A stretch of DNA of 6,877 bases from Robiginitomaculum sp036478975 (GTDB lineage Bacteria; Pseudomonadota; Alphaproteobacteria; Caulobacterales; Maricaulaceae), in assembly GCA_036478975.1 (NCBI GenBank), contig JAZGFA010000065.1, forward strand, positions 1 to 6,877, in the 5' to 3' direction. Of this stretch, positions 1 through 6,627 are shown one piece after another. The position numbers and the translations under genes are program-made. Each line of letters begins with the position of its first letter. Positions within the stretch are counted from its first letter, which is position 1. The notes below the pieces were generated by a model. The model saw only the letters and a list, made by a program, of their open reading frames with translations, searched no databases and had not been told where the DNA came from.

Positions 1-426
1 GAAGCCATTCTTATAAAGCGGCAAAAAACCGTCAAAGCTGTAGACGAGGAGGCCCCCGCCCCCGTGCCCGCCTATCAGCCGAGCGCCCAGAGCGCCAATA
101 TATTACTCGCCGATGTGGACGCCCTCGCCGCGCAGGGAAAACATGCGCAGGCCGTGCATACATTATTGCTACGCTCAATTGCTGACATTCGCAAAAATCG
201 CCCGCGCGCCGTGCCGCGAGATTTAACTAGCCGCGAGATTTCTACTCTGGCGATATTGTCGCAAGACTCCCAGCTGGCCTTTAAGGGCATTAGCGCGCGG
301 GTTGAGCGTAGCCATTTTGGCGGACAACCCCTAAGCGAGCAGGACTTTGTTCTTAGCCGCGCCGCCTATACCAGTTTTGCCTTTGATAATTCCGCTAGCG
401 CTACGCGTAAAAGGCGGCGCAAATGA
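1..426 (+). CDS. DUF4129 domain protein, C-terminal part (5' end outside window)
   Basis: The reading frame is open to the left edge, so this is the last 141 codons of a longer gene; the GTG at 64 is internal and not a convincing start. The visible part has a short Pro/Ala-rich linker (codons 18-30), then a helical domain with the DUF4129 pattern: a helix around codons 33-66 (ILLADVDALAAQGKHAQAVH), the conserved T-x-R-E motif (LTSREI, codons 75-80), and a final helix before a very basic tail (RKRRRK). In this family a transmembrane segment usually precedes the domain, which would be upstream of the window; no membrane segment is visible here. DUF4129 occurs as the C-terminal domain of TgpA-type transglutaminase proteins and as a stand-alone protein beside MoxR/DUF58 genes. 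Its molecular function is not established. The stop codon overlaps the next start in ATGA, so the two are probably translationally coupled. Confidence 0.82.
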   Translation, partial: EAILIKRQKTVKAVDEEAPAPVPAYQPSAQSANILLADVDALAAQGKHAQAVHTLLLRSIADIRKNRPRAVPRDLTSREISTLAILSQDSQLAFKGISARVERSHFGGQPLSEQDFVLSRAAYTSFAFDNSASATRKRRRK

Positions 427-1784
427 GCCGCGTCGACATCAAAACCAGTCAGGCGCGCAAAAGCGTAGCCGTATCTGCGTTCAAGCCGATTACCTTGATT
501 CTCATCGCCCTTGTCGGGCTGATTAGCTTTAGCGCCTTTATCACCTTGTCGGGGTTTGAGGGCGAGATTACGGAGCGTAAATCCGGTCGCCCCCATGCCG
601 GCTCAAAGTCGCCCAATGGTTTTGCCGCTATTGTGCATTTGCTAAAAAGCCAAGATGTTGAGGTGGCTTTATCGCGCGGCGAAGAGGCTGAATGGGACCA
701 ATATGATAGCCTGACGGTCTATACAATTGCGCGCCCCGCAACTTCAGAAGCCATTGCTAACGTCAATACGCGCGGCCCAACCCTGTTTGTTATGCCCAAA
801 TGGCGCGTATATAAAAGTCTTGAAAAACCCGGAAGGTTTGTAAAAACTGGCCTGCATAACCCCGAAAGAATAGGCGATAATTTTAAAAGCCTTTCCGATG
901 ATATTGCGGTCATGCGGGTTTCACCGCCGGAGCTAAAAATTAGCAATATTAATGAAGATGAGGACACCGAAATAGAGGCGAAATCAGAGACAGACACGGC
1001 CCCTGACCTGACCACGACGGCGCCTATCACAGTTAGCTCCGACGCGAAAAAAGGCAATTACCCTAGCCGCGCCCCCGCCGCCCTAGAGCCTGTCACCATT
1101 GATCGATTGCAAAGTTTTTCCAGCCCCGCCTTCCATGCCATCCTGACCATTGACGGGAAAATGGTGCTAGGGCAGCTCGAAGACACGCAAACCTATTTGC
1201 TCTCGGAGCCCGACTTGCTCGATAATGCGGGGGTGAAAGATTACGCCATAGCCGCCAATGCAATGGCCATGCTCGACTATCTCAACCCAGAATCTGACAG
1301 CGTATATTTTGACCTGACCCTTCACGGCTTGGGCACGGGGCAAAACCTAATTAAAGTCCTGCTTAAGCCGCCATTTTTAGCCGCGACATTGTGCTTACTG
1401 GCGACAGGCTTGTTACTGGGGTGGCGCGCTTTTACCCGCTTTGGCGCTCCCCACCGAGACGTGCGCGCCTACGCCCTTGGCAAACAAGCTTTGGCTAATA
1501 ATTCCGCCGACCTTATCCGCCTTGCCGGGCGACAGCCCAATATGGCGAAGGGCTATGCGGCTCTAATAAAATCCCTAACGGCGCGAACCGTGCGCGCCCC
1601 CAAAACCCTAAGCGATAGCGAGCTTATCGCGACCCTAGACCGCATGGGTCGCCGCAGTAAAACCGAGTACTCACTCAAAGATTTAACCGCGCAAGCAGAG
1701 AAAGTGAGCGACAATGAAGCGCTCATGAACCTCGCGCAAAAACTCTATAAATGGCGACAGGAGATTACCCATGACACCCCATAA
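423..1784 (+). CDS. DUF4350 domain protein, two transmembrane segments
   Basis: A 453-residue protein. Transmembrane segments are visible at about residues 22-43 and 313-335, so residues 44-312 probably face the periplasm and residues 336-453 the cytoplasm (topology inferred). The outer part resembles DUF4350: an N-terminal S-P-N-G-F-A-A-I block (63-70) followed by a helix and beta strand (VHLLKSQDVEVALSR), and a later YLLSEPDLLDNAG stretch (258-270) followed by a helix containing NAMAMLDYL. This fold is related to glutamine-amidotransferase-like domains, but no catalytic triad is evident and no enzymatic role should be assumed. Residues 177-225 form an acidic then Thr/Pro/Ala-rich insert, probably disordered. 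The cytoplasmic tail is helical and rich in basic residues. The start is the ATG of an ATGA overlap with the DUF4129 gene, with AAGG eight bases upstream. The 3' end overlaps moxR by 14 bp. Function is unknown; context suggests a membrane partner of the MoxR/DUF58 pair. Confidence 0.8.
   Translation: MSRVDIKTSQARKSVAVSAFKPITLILIALVGLISFSAFITLSGFEGEITERKSGRPHAGSKSPNGFAAIVHLLKSQDVEVALSRGEEAEWDQYDSLTVYTIARPATSEAIANVNTRGPTLFVMPKWRVYKSLEKPGRFVKTGLHNPERIGDNFKSLSDDIAVMRVSPPELKISNINEDEDTEIEAKSETDTAPDLTTTAPITVSSDAKKGNYPSRAPAALEPVTIDRLQSFSSPAFHAILTIDGKMVLGQLEDTQTYLLSEPDLLDNAGVKDYAIAANAMAMLDYLNPESDSVYFDLTLHGLGTGQNLIKVLLKPPFLAATLCLLATGLLLGWRAFTRFGAPHRDVRAYALGKQALANNSADLIRLAGRQPNMAKGYAALIKSLTARTVRAPKTLSDSELIATLDRMGRRSKTEYSLKDLTAQAEKVSDNEALMNLAQKLYKWRQEITHDTP
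1759..1763 (+). promoter_or_regulatory. Ribosome binding site of moxR (AGGAG)
   Basis: AGGAG lies seven bases before the ATG at 1771, inside the final codons of the DUF4350 gene. It supports the 14-bp overlapping start over later in-frame starts and implies translation of moxR from a site crossed by ribosomes finishing the upstream gene. Confidence 0.8.
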
Positions 1785-2727
1785 TGTACCAGAGCTAGCC
1801 CAAAGCATTCGCGATGAAATCGGCAAGGCGGTTATCGGCCAAGCCGACACAATAGACCTCATGCTGGTCTCCCTCTTTGCCGGCGGCCATATATTGCTTG
1901 AAGGGGCGCCGGGAACGGCCAAGACTTTCCTCGCCCAGTGCTTTGCCACGGCGACGTCTTTAAAATTCGGGCGGGTGCAATTTACCCCCGACCTGATGCC
2001 CGGCGATATTATCGGCACGAATTTGTTTAACTTTCAAACCAATGAGTTCTCCCTCGTTAAGGGGCCGATTTTTTGCGATTTATTGCTTGCCGATGAAATC
2101 AACCGCACCCCGCCAAAAACCCAAGCCGCCCTGCTAGAGGCCATGCAAGAGCGCATCGTCACCATTGACGGCAAACCCCACCCGCTCGGCGCGCGCTTTA
2201 TGGTTATCGCCACGCAAAACCCGATTGAGCAGCAAGGCACATATCCACTGCCCGAAGCCCAGCTTGACCGCTTCCTGTTTAAACATATCCTCGCCTATCC
2301 AAGCCGCGAGGAAGAACTCGCCATTGTGGCGCGTCATGGGGCGCGCACCGGCTCTGCAAAGCCGAAGTCCCTTGGAGTGAAAGCCGCCGTGACCCCGGCC
2401 AAAATCACCGCCGCGGTTAAGGCCGTATCAGAGGTAAAGCTAACGGATGAAGTCATTGAATATGTTGTAAACCTCGTGCGCGCCACCCGCGAAACCGCCG
2501 CCTTTGAAACCGGCGCATCCCCGCGCGCGGGCGCTATGATAGCCGCCGCCGCCCGCGCCTGCGCCGCCCTTGACGGACGCGATTTTGTTATCCCCGATGA
2601 CGTGAAGCGCATAGCCCTGCCCGCCCTGCGCCATAGGGCAATTCTGTCGCCCGCCGCAGAGATAGAAGGCGCGGCGACTGATGATATTATCAAAAGCGTC
2701 ATCGCGCAAACCGACGCGCCGCGCTAA
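1771..2727 (+). CDS. MoxR family AAA+ ATPase
   Basis: A complete 318-residue AAA+ ATPase, of normal length for the MoxR family. Motifs seen: Walker A GAPGTAKT (45-52), Walker B LLLADEIN (104-111), sensor 1 in ATQNP (147-151), the conserved EAQLDRF segment (162-168) where the arginine finger lies, and the helical lid with GASPRA (248-253) carrying sensor 2. All catalytic motifs look intact. There is no membrane segment, so it is cytoplasmic. MoxR proteins form ring oligomers that use ATP to remodel or activate partners carrying VWA domains (known cases: Paracoccus MoxR in methanol dehydrogenase maturation, CbbQ with CbbO, RavA with ViaA). Here the natural partner is the DUF58 protein encoded 13 bp downstream. 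No methanol dehydrogenase gene is in the window, so the symbol moxR is only a family label. The start has a good AGGAG site. Confidence 0.95.
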   Translation: MTPHNVPELAQSIRDEIGKAVIGQADTIDLMLVSLFAGGHILLEGAPGTAKTFLAQCFATATSLKFGRVQFTPDLMPGDIIGTNLFNFQTNEFSLVKGPIFCDLLLADEINRTPPKTQAALLEAMQERIVTIDGKPHPLGARFMVIATQNPIEQQGTYPLPEAQLDRFLFKHILAYPSREEELAIVARHGARTGSAKPKSLGVKAAVTPAKITAAVKAVSEVKLTDEVIEYVVNLVRATRETAAFETGASPRAGAMIAAAARACAALDGRDFVIPDDVKRIALPALRHRAILSPAAEIEGAATDDIIKSVIAQTDAPR

Positions 2728-2730
2728 GGA
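2726..2730 (+). promoter_or_regulatory. Ribosome binding site of the DUF58 gene (AAGGA), overlapping the moxR stop
   Basis: AAGGA overlaps the moxR TAA stop and stands ten bases before a GTG at 2741. The nearest in-frame ATG (2774, Met12) has no comparable site, and starting there would cut into the first hydrophobic segment, so the GTG start is preferred. Confidence 0.6.
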
Positions 2731-2740
2731 TTAGCCGCCA

Positions 2741-4054
2741 GTGATTTACCCAACCCAGCGCGCCATTGCGGTCATGGCTACCGGAGTCCCCGTGACCCTC
2801 GGCCTCGCCATGATTGCGCCAAGCCTATGGCCTATAGGCGCGGCGTGGGTTGCCCTAATCACCTGCCTGATAGCGATTGACCATAGCCTTACGGCCAAGG
2901 CGGGATCGCTGAGCGTCAATAACGCCCTACCGGCCCTGCTCTATATTGACGACACCGAGCCCGTGTTCTTTGAGATAGACTTTGCGGGGAAAACAAAACC
3001 CAAAGCCCTTGATTTAAAGCTCGCAACAGGGCCGCGACTCTCGGCCGCCCCGCAATTCTCCCGCGTCGAGGCTAAAAACTGGCCGTTTAAAACCGGCTTT
3101 AACCTTACCACTTTGCGGCGCGGCAATGGAGAGGTAGAGGCGCTATGGGCGCGGTGGCGCGGGCCATTAGGATTGGTGTGGGTGCAAAAAACCTACGCCC
3201 TTAATGGCGATATTCCCATTTTGCCAAATTCCAAATATGTCACCCAAGAAGCGCTACGGTTCTTTTCCCAAGACGCGGCCTTTGGCCAAAAAATTCAGCT
3301 TAACCGCGGGCAAGGCACGGAGTTTGACAGCCTGCGCGAATTTGTCGCCGGCATGGATAAACGCGCGATTGACTGGAAACAGTCCGCCCGCCATCGCCGG
3401 CTAGAAGCCAAGGAATTTCGCACTGAGCGCAATCACAATATCATTTTTGCCATCGATACGGGCCGGCTAATGTGTGAACCGTTAAACGGCGTTCCGCGTA
3501 TTGACCGCGCCCTGAACGCCTCCCTGCTCATGTCCTATGTCTGCCTTAAGGTAGGCGATAGGGTCGGATTTTTCGGCTTTGACGCCGTGCCGCGCGTTTA
3601 CGCCAAGCCCGTATCGGGCCTCGCCGCTTTCCCGCAACTGCTAAAGCAAACCGCCAAAATTGATTACTCGATAGAGGAAACCAATTTCACCCTCGGCCTA
3701 TCCCAGCTTGGCCGCACCCTAAGCCGCCGCTCTTTGATTGTGATATTTAGCGATTTTGTCGACACGACCAATGCGGAGCTCATGGTGGAAAATGTCGCCC
3801 GCCTTATCAAAACCCATCTTGTGGTCTTCGTCGCCTTTAATGATGTCGCCCTAGAGGATTATATGGACGCCGCCCCGGCCACTCCAGAAGATGTCACCCG
3901 CGCAGTGATTGCGGCATCGCTTAATCAAGAGCGCCAAATTGTGCTGGCCAAATTGCGGCGCATGGGCGTGCAAATCCTAGAGGCCGACATTGACACAATC
4001 GGCGTGGCGCTTCTCAACACATTTTTCGACCTCAAACGCAAGGGCAGCATTTAA
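2741..4054 (+). CDS. DUF58 protein with VWA-like domain, membrane anchored
   Basis: A 437-residue protein with a GTG start. Two hydrophobic segments near the N-terminus (about 8-27 and 31-48) form a membrane hairpin, followed by a beta-rich region (about 55-160). The DUF58 signature follows at 189-217: RGQGTEFDSLREFVAGMDKR leading into AIDWKQSAR. After it comes a VWA-like domain (about 232-370): a first strand IIFAIDTGRLM (234-244), a helix, a strand at GDRVGFFGFDA (272-282) and a strand IVIFSDF (333-339). The usual metal site D-x-S-x-S reads D239-T-G-R-L, so only the first Asp remains; a D-x-G-R-type sequence may be normal for this alphaproteobacterial subgroup. The VWA domain should face the cytoplasm, where MoxR can reach it. 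The pairing with moxR is the standard one for both families. The stop shares one base with the next start (TAATG). Confidence 0.9.
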   Translation: MIYPTQRAIAVMATGVPVTLGLAMIAPSLWPIGAAWVALITCLIAIDHSLTAKAGSLSVNNALPALLYIDDTEPVFFEIDFAGKTKPKALDLKLATGPRLSAAPQFSRVEAKNWPFKTGFNLTTLRRGNGEVEALWARWRGPLGLVWVQKTYALNGDIPILPNSKYVTQEALRFFSQDAAFGQKIQLNRGQGTEFDSLREFVAGMDKRAIDWKQSARHRRLEAKEFRTERNHNIIFAIDTGRLMCEPLNGVPRIDRALNASLLMSYVCLKVGDRVGFFGFDAVPRVYAKPVSGLAAFPQLLKQTAKIDYSIEETNFTLGLSQLGRTLSRRSLIVIFSDFVDTTNAELMVENVARLIKTHLVVFVAFNDVALEDYMDAAPATPEDVTRAVIAASLNQERQIVLAKLRRMGVQILEADIDTIGVALLNTFFDLKRKGSI

Positions 4055-5085
4055 TGGCCAAGTTACAGCTAAAAAGTCACAAATTTCGCTCCGAACGGGA
4101 AGCGGACTGGAAAAGCCTAGAGGGCCTGCTTGGCCGCATCGAGAAAGGCTCGCTGCAATCGCTCAGCGACGGCGAGCTTATCGCCCTGCCCGCCCTATAC
4201 CGCTCCGCCCTATCCTCGCTCTCCGTCGCCCGCGCCACCTCCCTTGACCAAGGGGTTATTGCCTATCTTGAGAGCCTGTCCGCCCGGGCCTATTTCATGC
4301 TCTACGGCACACGCACTAGCCTTAGCGAGCGCCTTGGGCAATTCTTTGCCCGCGACTGGCCCGTGGCCGTGCGCTCCATGTGGAAAGAGACGGCAGCGTC
4401 CTTCGCCATTAGCCTACTTGCGGGGCTTGTCGCTTACCTGCTGGTTATCAATAATATGGATTGGTATTATAATTTCATGCCCGACTCCATGGCCGGCGGG
4501 CGCTCTCCCGCCGCCGATACGGAGTATTTGCGCGACGTGATATATGGTGACCATGACGCTGAGGGGCTTTCCTCCTTTGCCACCATGCTGTTTTCCCATA
4601 ATTCACGGGTCGCCATATTTGCCTTTGCGCTTGGCTTTGTTTTTTGCATCCCAACCGCCCTGCTTATGGCCTATAACGGCGCAATATTGGGCGCGTTTTA
4701 CGCCCTGCATGTGGATAGAGGACTTGGGTTTGAGCTGACGGGCTGGCTGATGATACATGGCACAACGGAGCTATTTGCCATCATCCTCGCCGGCGCGGCG
4801 GGCTTTAAAATCGGCCTAGCCGTAGCCTTCCCCAAAGAAAAATCACGCCTCGATGCGGCGTCCATTGCGGGGAAATCCGCCGCCACCGTACTGGCCGGCG
4901 TGGTCGTCATGCTGTTCATTGCGGGGCTGATAGAAGGTTTTTTGCGCCAGCTTATCACTAGCGACTTTGCCCGCTACGCTATTGCTATTTCCATGCTAGC
5001 CATGTGGCTGTTTTATTTCTATGGCCCGCGCAGTTTCGACGACGAGTCAAGTGATACGCCCAATGCAATGCGAGGCAATCCATGA
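4054..5085 (+). CDS. SpoIIM-family (stage II sporulation protein M-like) membrane protein
   Basis: A 343-residue protein. Residues 1-105 are soluble and mostly helical, with the pattern seen in the N-terminal part of proteobacterial COG1300 proteins. Residues 113-325 hold five or six membrane segments, approximately 113-133, 186-206, 209-222, 229-258, 273-294 and 306-324. Family features visible are NSRVAIFAFALG (183-194), the conserved HGTTELFAIILAGAAG (235-250) with His and Glu next to a membrane helix, and GLIEGF (291-296). The loop at about 134-182 probably lies outside the inner membrane. In Bacillus SpoIIM works in the DMP complex during engulfment, but nothing else here indicates sporulation, so only family membership is claimed. 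The start overlaps the DUF58 stop by one base and has AAGGG nine bases upstream. SpoIIM and RDD genes commonly sit next to MoxR/DUF58 clusters. Confidence 0.88.
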   Translation: MAKLQLKSHKFRSEREADWKSLEGLLGRIEKGSLQSLSDGELIALPALYRSALSSLSVARATSLDQGVIAYLESLSARAYFMLYGTRTSLSERLGQFFARDWPVAVRSMWKETAASFAISLLAGLVAYLLVINNMDWYYNFMPDSMAGGRSPAADTEYLRDVIYGDHDAEGLSSFATMLFSHNSRVAIFAFALGFVFCIPTALLMAYNGAILGAFYALHVDRGLGFELTGWLMIHGTTELFAIILAGAAGFKIGLAVAFPKEKSRLDAASIAGKSAATVLAGVVVMLFIAGLIEGFLRQLITSDFARYAIAISMLAMWLFYFYGPRSFDDESSDTPNAMRGNP

Positions 5086-5975
5086 GCACCGCGCCAAAGC
5101 CTAGCTATATCCAGATGAGCCGCGCTAAGGATAAATCCATACGCGAGCTTGTGACCCCTGAGGGCGTTGATTTAAAAATAAAACTCGCCGATCCCGGTTC
5201 ACGCATTGGGGCATTTCTGATTGATTTGACCATTATGGTTGCCGCCCTCATAGCCCTATCGCTTGGGGCTATATATGGCGCGAACAAACTAGACCTCGAA
5301 TCAAGCGGGGAAATCGCCGTCGTCATTTGGATGTTGGCCTTCTTCTTTTTGCGCAGTTTTTACTTCACCTTTTTTGAAATTAGGCCAAAGGGCGCAACCC
5401 CCGGAAAAATGATAATGAAATTACGGGTCGCCTCACGTAATGGGGAGCGCCTCACCGCCCCGGCCGTATTTGCCCGTAATGCCATGCGCGAGCTTGAGTT
5501 TTTTCTGCCTCTGGGATTTTTCTTCTCCCAAGGCGGGGATATTAGCGGGCTTATTGCGCTTACGGGCTTGGTGTGGAGCGGGCTGTTTTTATTCCTGCCC
5601 CTGATGAATAAGGACAGGCTACGAGCCGGCGACCTTATTGGCGGCACATGGGTGATAGCCGCCCCGCGCCCCATTCTCGCCAAGGACCTCGCCGCGCCGA
5701 CGGATAAGCACGCCGTGCTTGGTTATAATTTCACGCCCAAGCAAGTCGGCGCTTACGGCATACATGAGCTGCATGTTCTCGAAGATGTGCTGCGCACCAA
5801 TAATCTAGAAACCCTTATCGCCGTGGCCGCGCGAATCAGAGAGAAAATTGACTGGGAACGCGGCGGGCGGGAGCTTGATCGCGACTTCCTCAATGCCTAT
5901 TACGCCGCCCTGCGCAAGCAATTAGAAGTGCAAATGATGTTTGGAAAACGCCGAGTTGATAAGTTTGACAAATAA
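5082..5975 (+). CDS. RDD family membrane protein with soluble C-terminal extension
   Basis: A 297-residue protein with the three RDD landmarks: RIGAFLIDLTI (41-51, the R...D pair opening membrane segment 1), the GATPGKM loop (104-110), and AGDLIGGTWVI (182-192). Membrane segments are at about 44-65, 78-98 and 154-174. Residues about 200-297 form a soluble extension beyond the usual RDD domain, with an FTPKQVGAYGIHELHVLEDVL block (217-237) and two further charged helices ending in a basic tail; it is probably cytoplasmic. Some RDD proteins have been linked to ion transport or osmotic stress, but the family function is not settled and none is assigned here. The ATG lies in an ATGA overlap with the SpoIIM stop and has GAGG six bases upstream, so coupled translation is likely. 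This is the last gene of the operon. Confidence 0.88.
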   Translation: MSTAPKPSYIQMSRAKDKSIRELVTPEGVDLKIKLADPGSRIGAFLIDLTIMVAALIALSLGAIYGANKLDLESSGEIAVVIWMLAFFFLRSFYFTFFEIRPKGATPGKMIMKLRVASRNGERLTAPAVFARNAMRELEFFLPLGFFFSQGGDISGLIALTGLVWSGLFLFLPLMNKDRLRAGDLIGGTWVIAAPRPILAKDLAAPTDKHAVLGYNFTPKQVGAYGIHELHVLEDVLRTNNLETLIAVAARIREKIDWERGGRELDRDFLNAYYAALRKQLEVQMMFGKRRVDKFDK

Positions 5976-6028
5976 GGCGAAATAAAGGCCGATAAGGGCC
6001 AATATCGAACAATTTTGTGGATAAGTTT
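5955..6028 (+). repeat. Pair of near-identical 12-mers (5955-5966 and 6017-6028)
   Basis: GTTGATAAGTTT at the very end of the RDD gene and GTGGATAAGTTT in the following gap differ at one base and are 62 bp apart in the same orientation. Both contain a DnaA-box-like core on the minus strand; only the second extends to a full consensus box. Confidence 0.55.
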
Positions 6029-6190
6029 ACGACTTCACGGTGAATCACTTTGATTTCAAGCAAAAATGCTCATTAATGTTATCAGCCAAAACATGAATTT
6101 GAATTGGCGGGCGGGTGGCAAGGTTGCCCCACATCGGCTGAACCATCCGTCCAATACATTCCCTCAGCATATTTAACGGTATTGCCGTGC
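5976..6190. other. Convergent intergenic region between RDD gene and ccmE
   Basis: This is 215 bp between two genes that point at each other. It is more AT-rich than the flanking genes, especially 6001-6110. No reading frame with family resemblance is seen. A terminator for either operon would be expected, but no stem followed by a T run is convincing on either strand. It holds a consensus DnaA box, one GANTC site (GAATC, 6042-6046) and imperfect AATAAGGC-like repeats just after the RDD stop (5971-6000). Confidence 0.7.
6016..6024 (-). promoter_or_regulatory. Consensus DnaA box (TTATCCACA)
   Basis: The plus strand reads TGTGGATAA, so the minus strand is a perfect match to the strong DnaA box TTATCCACA. 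It lies in the AT-rich gap between convergent genes rather than in a promoter. A perfect match on either strand is expected by chance in only about one window of this size in twenty. No second perfect box or dnaA/parA neighbour is present, so this is a possible DnaA-binding or titration site, not evidence of an origin. Confidence 0.4.
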
Positions 6191-6622
6191 TTATTTCCCG
6201 CTTTCGGGCAATTTTGGGCGGTAATTATTATCATGTTTGGCAAGCACTTCGGTGGCGATAAAGACGCCGCCTTGCATCGCCCCCGTCAACACAGCCCCCT
6301 CACCTTCACGAAATAAATCCGGCAATATCCCCGTATAGCTAACGGCGAGTTGGTCTGGCAGGCCATTTGGATTATCAAAATCATGCACAGTAAATAGGGT
6401 TGTTAGGGAGCCGTCTTTAACGATACTGTCCATCTCAACTAGCCCGCCAATGCGAATGTGTTCTGATTTAGCAATAAAGCCCGGCGCAAGAACCCCGCTC
6501 GGATTATGGAAAAACTGGGTATTATCCTTGAGCGCCGACAGCAGCAAATAAGCGCCGGCAATCACCAGGGCGGCAAAAAGCGCAACAATGCCAAGGCGGC
6601 GGTTTCTGTGTACGGGTTTCAT
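6191..6622 (-). CDS. ccmE: Cytochrome c maturation protein CcmE (heme chaperone)
   Basis: A complete 143-residue protein. A short basic N-terminus (MKPVHRNRR) precedes a single signal-anchor helix at about 11-31. The periplasmic part is a beta-barrel OB fold starting at TQFFHNPSGV, with the family blocks IRIGGLVEMDSI (56-67), FTVHDFDN (77-84) and LAVSYTGILPDLFREGEGAV (92-111). The C-terminal motif LAKHDNNYRP contains His130, which bonds covalently to heme, and Tyr134, an axial ligand; both fall at the same numbers as in E. coli CcmE. CcmE takes heme from CcmC, is released by CcmAB, and passes heme to CcmF/H for attachment to apocytochrome c. ATG at 6622-6620 with a short AAGG on the minus strand four bases upstream. 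The gene stands alone between a convergent operon and a divergent gene, so ccmF and ccmH are not immediately downstream. Confidence 0.96.
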   Translation of the reverse strand: MKPVHRNRRLGIVALFAALVIAGAYLLLSALKDNTQFFHNPSGVLAPGFIAKSEHIRIGGLVEMDSIVKDGSLTTLFTVHDFDNPNGLPDQLAVSYTGILPDLFREGEGAVLTGAMQGGVFIATEVLAKHDNNYRPKLPESGK

Positions 6623-6627
6623 AGGGC

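Noticed and set aside
64..426. GTG at 64 as the start of a 120-residue protein
   Set aside because: The frame continues open to position 1 with coding-like sequence and there is no ribosome site suited to it; the gene is simply cut by the window edge.
719..1057. Minus-strand open frame inside the DUF4350 gene
   Set aside because: Serine/valine-rich translation with no family resemblance; it is the complement of a well-supported gene.
2334..2702. Minus-strand open frames (Ala/Arg-rich and Gly/Ala-rich) opposite the end of the MoxR gene
   Set aside because: Low-complexity translations caused by GC-rich codons of the ATPase lid region, which has clear homology on the plus strand.
4130..4540. 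Plus-strand open frame in another phase within the SpoIIM gene
   Set aside because: Pro/Ala/Ser/Cys-rich translation without recognisable features; the SpoIIM frame is continuous and carries conserved motifs through the same bases.
4054..5085. Evidence for sporulation in this organism
   Set aside because: SpoIIM-family membrane proteins are widespread in non-sporulating bacteria beside MoxR/DUF58 genes; no other sporulation gene is present.
5987..6000. GGCC-gataag-GGCC as a terminator after the RDD gene
   Set aside because: A four-base stem with a six-base loop and no following T run is too weak to call.
6016..6024. Origin of replication
   Set aside because: Only one perfect DnaA box is present, with no cluster of boxes and no dnaA, hemE, parAB or gidA-type neighbours.
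6114..6132. GGCA/TGCC hairpin between the convergent genes as a terminator
   Set aside because: The stem is short and bulged and neither strand has a T run after it.
6197..6208. CCCG-cttt-CGGG hairpin at the end of ccmE
   Set aside because: It lies within the last codons of ccmE and is not followed by a T run on the minus strand, so it does not look like a terminator.
6104..6316. Plus-strand 70-residue frame overlapping the 3' half of ccmE
   Set aside because: Most of it is antisense to ccmE, which is unambiguous, and no ribosome site or family similarity supports it.
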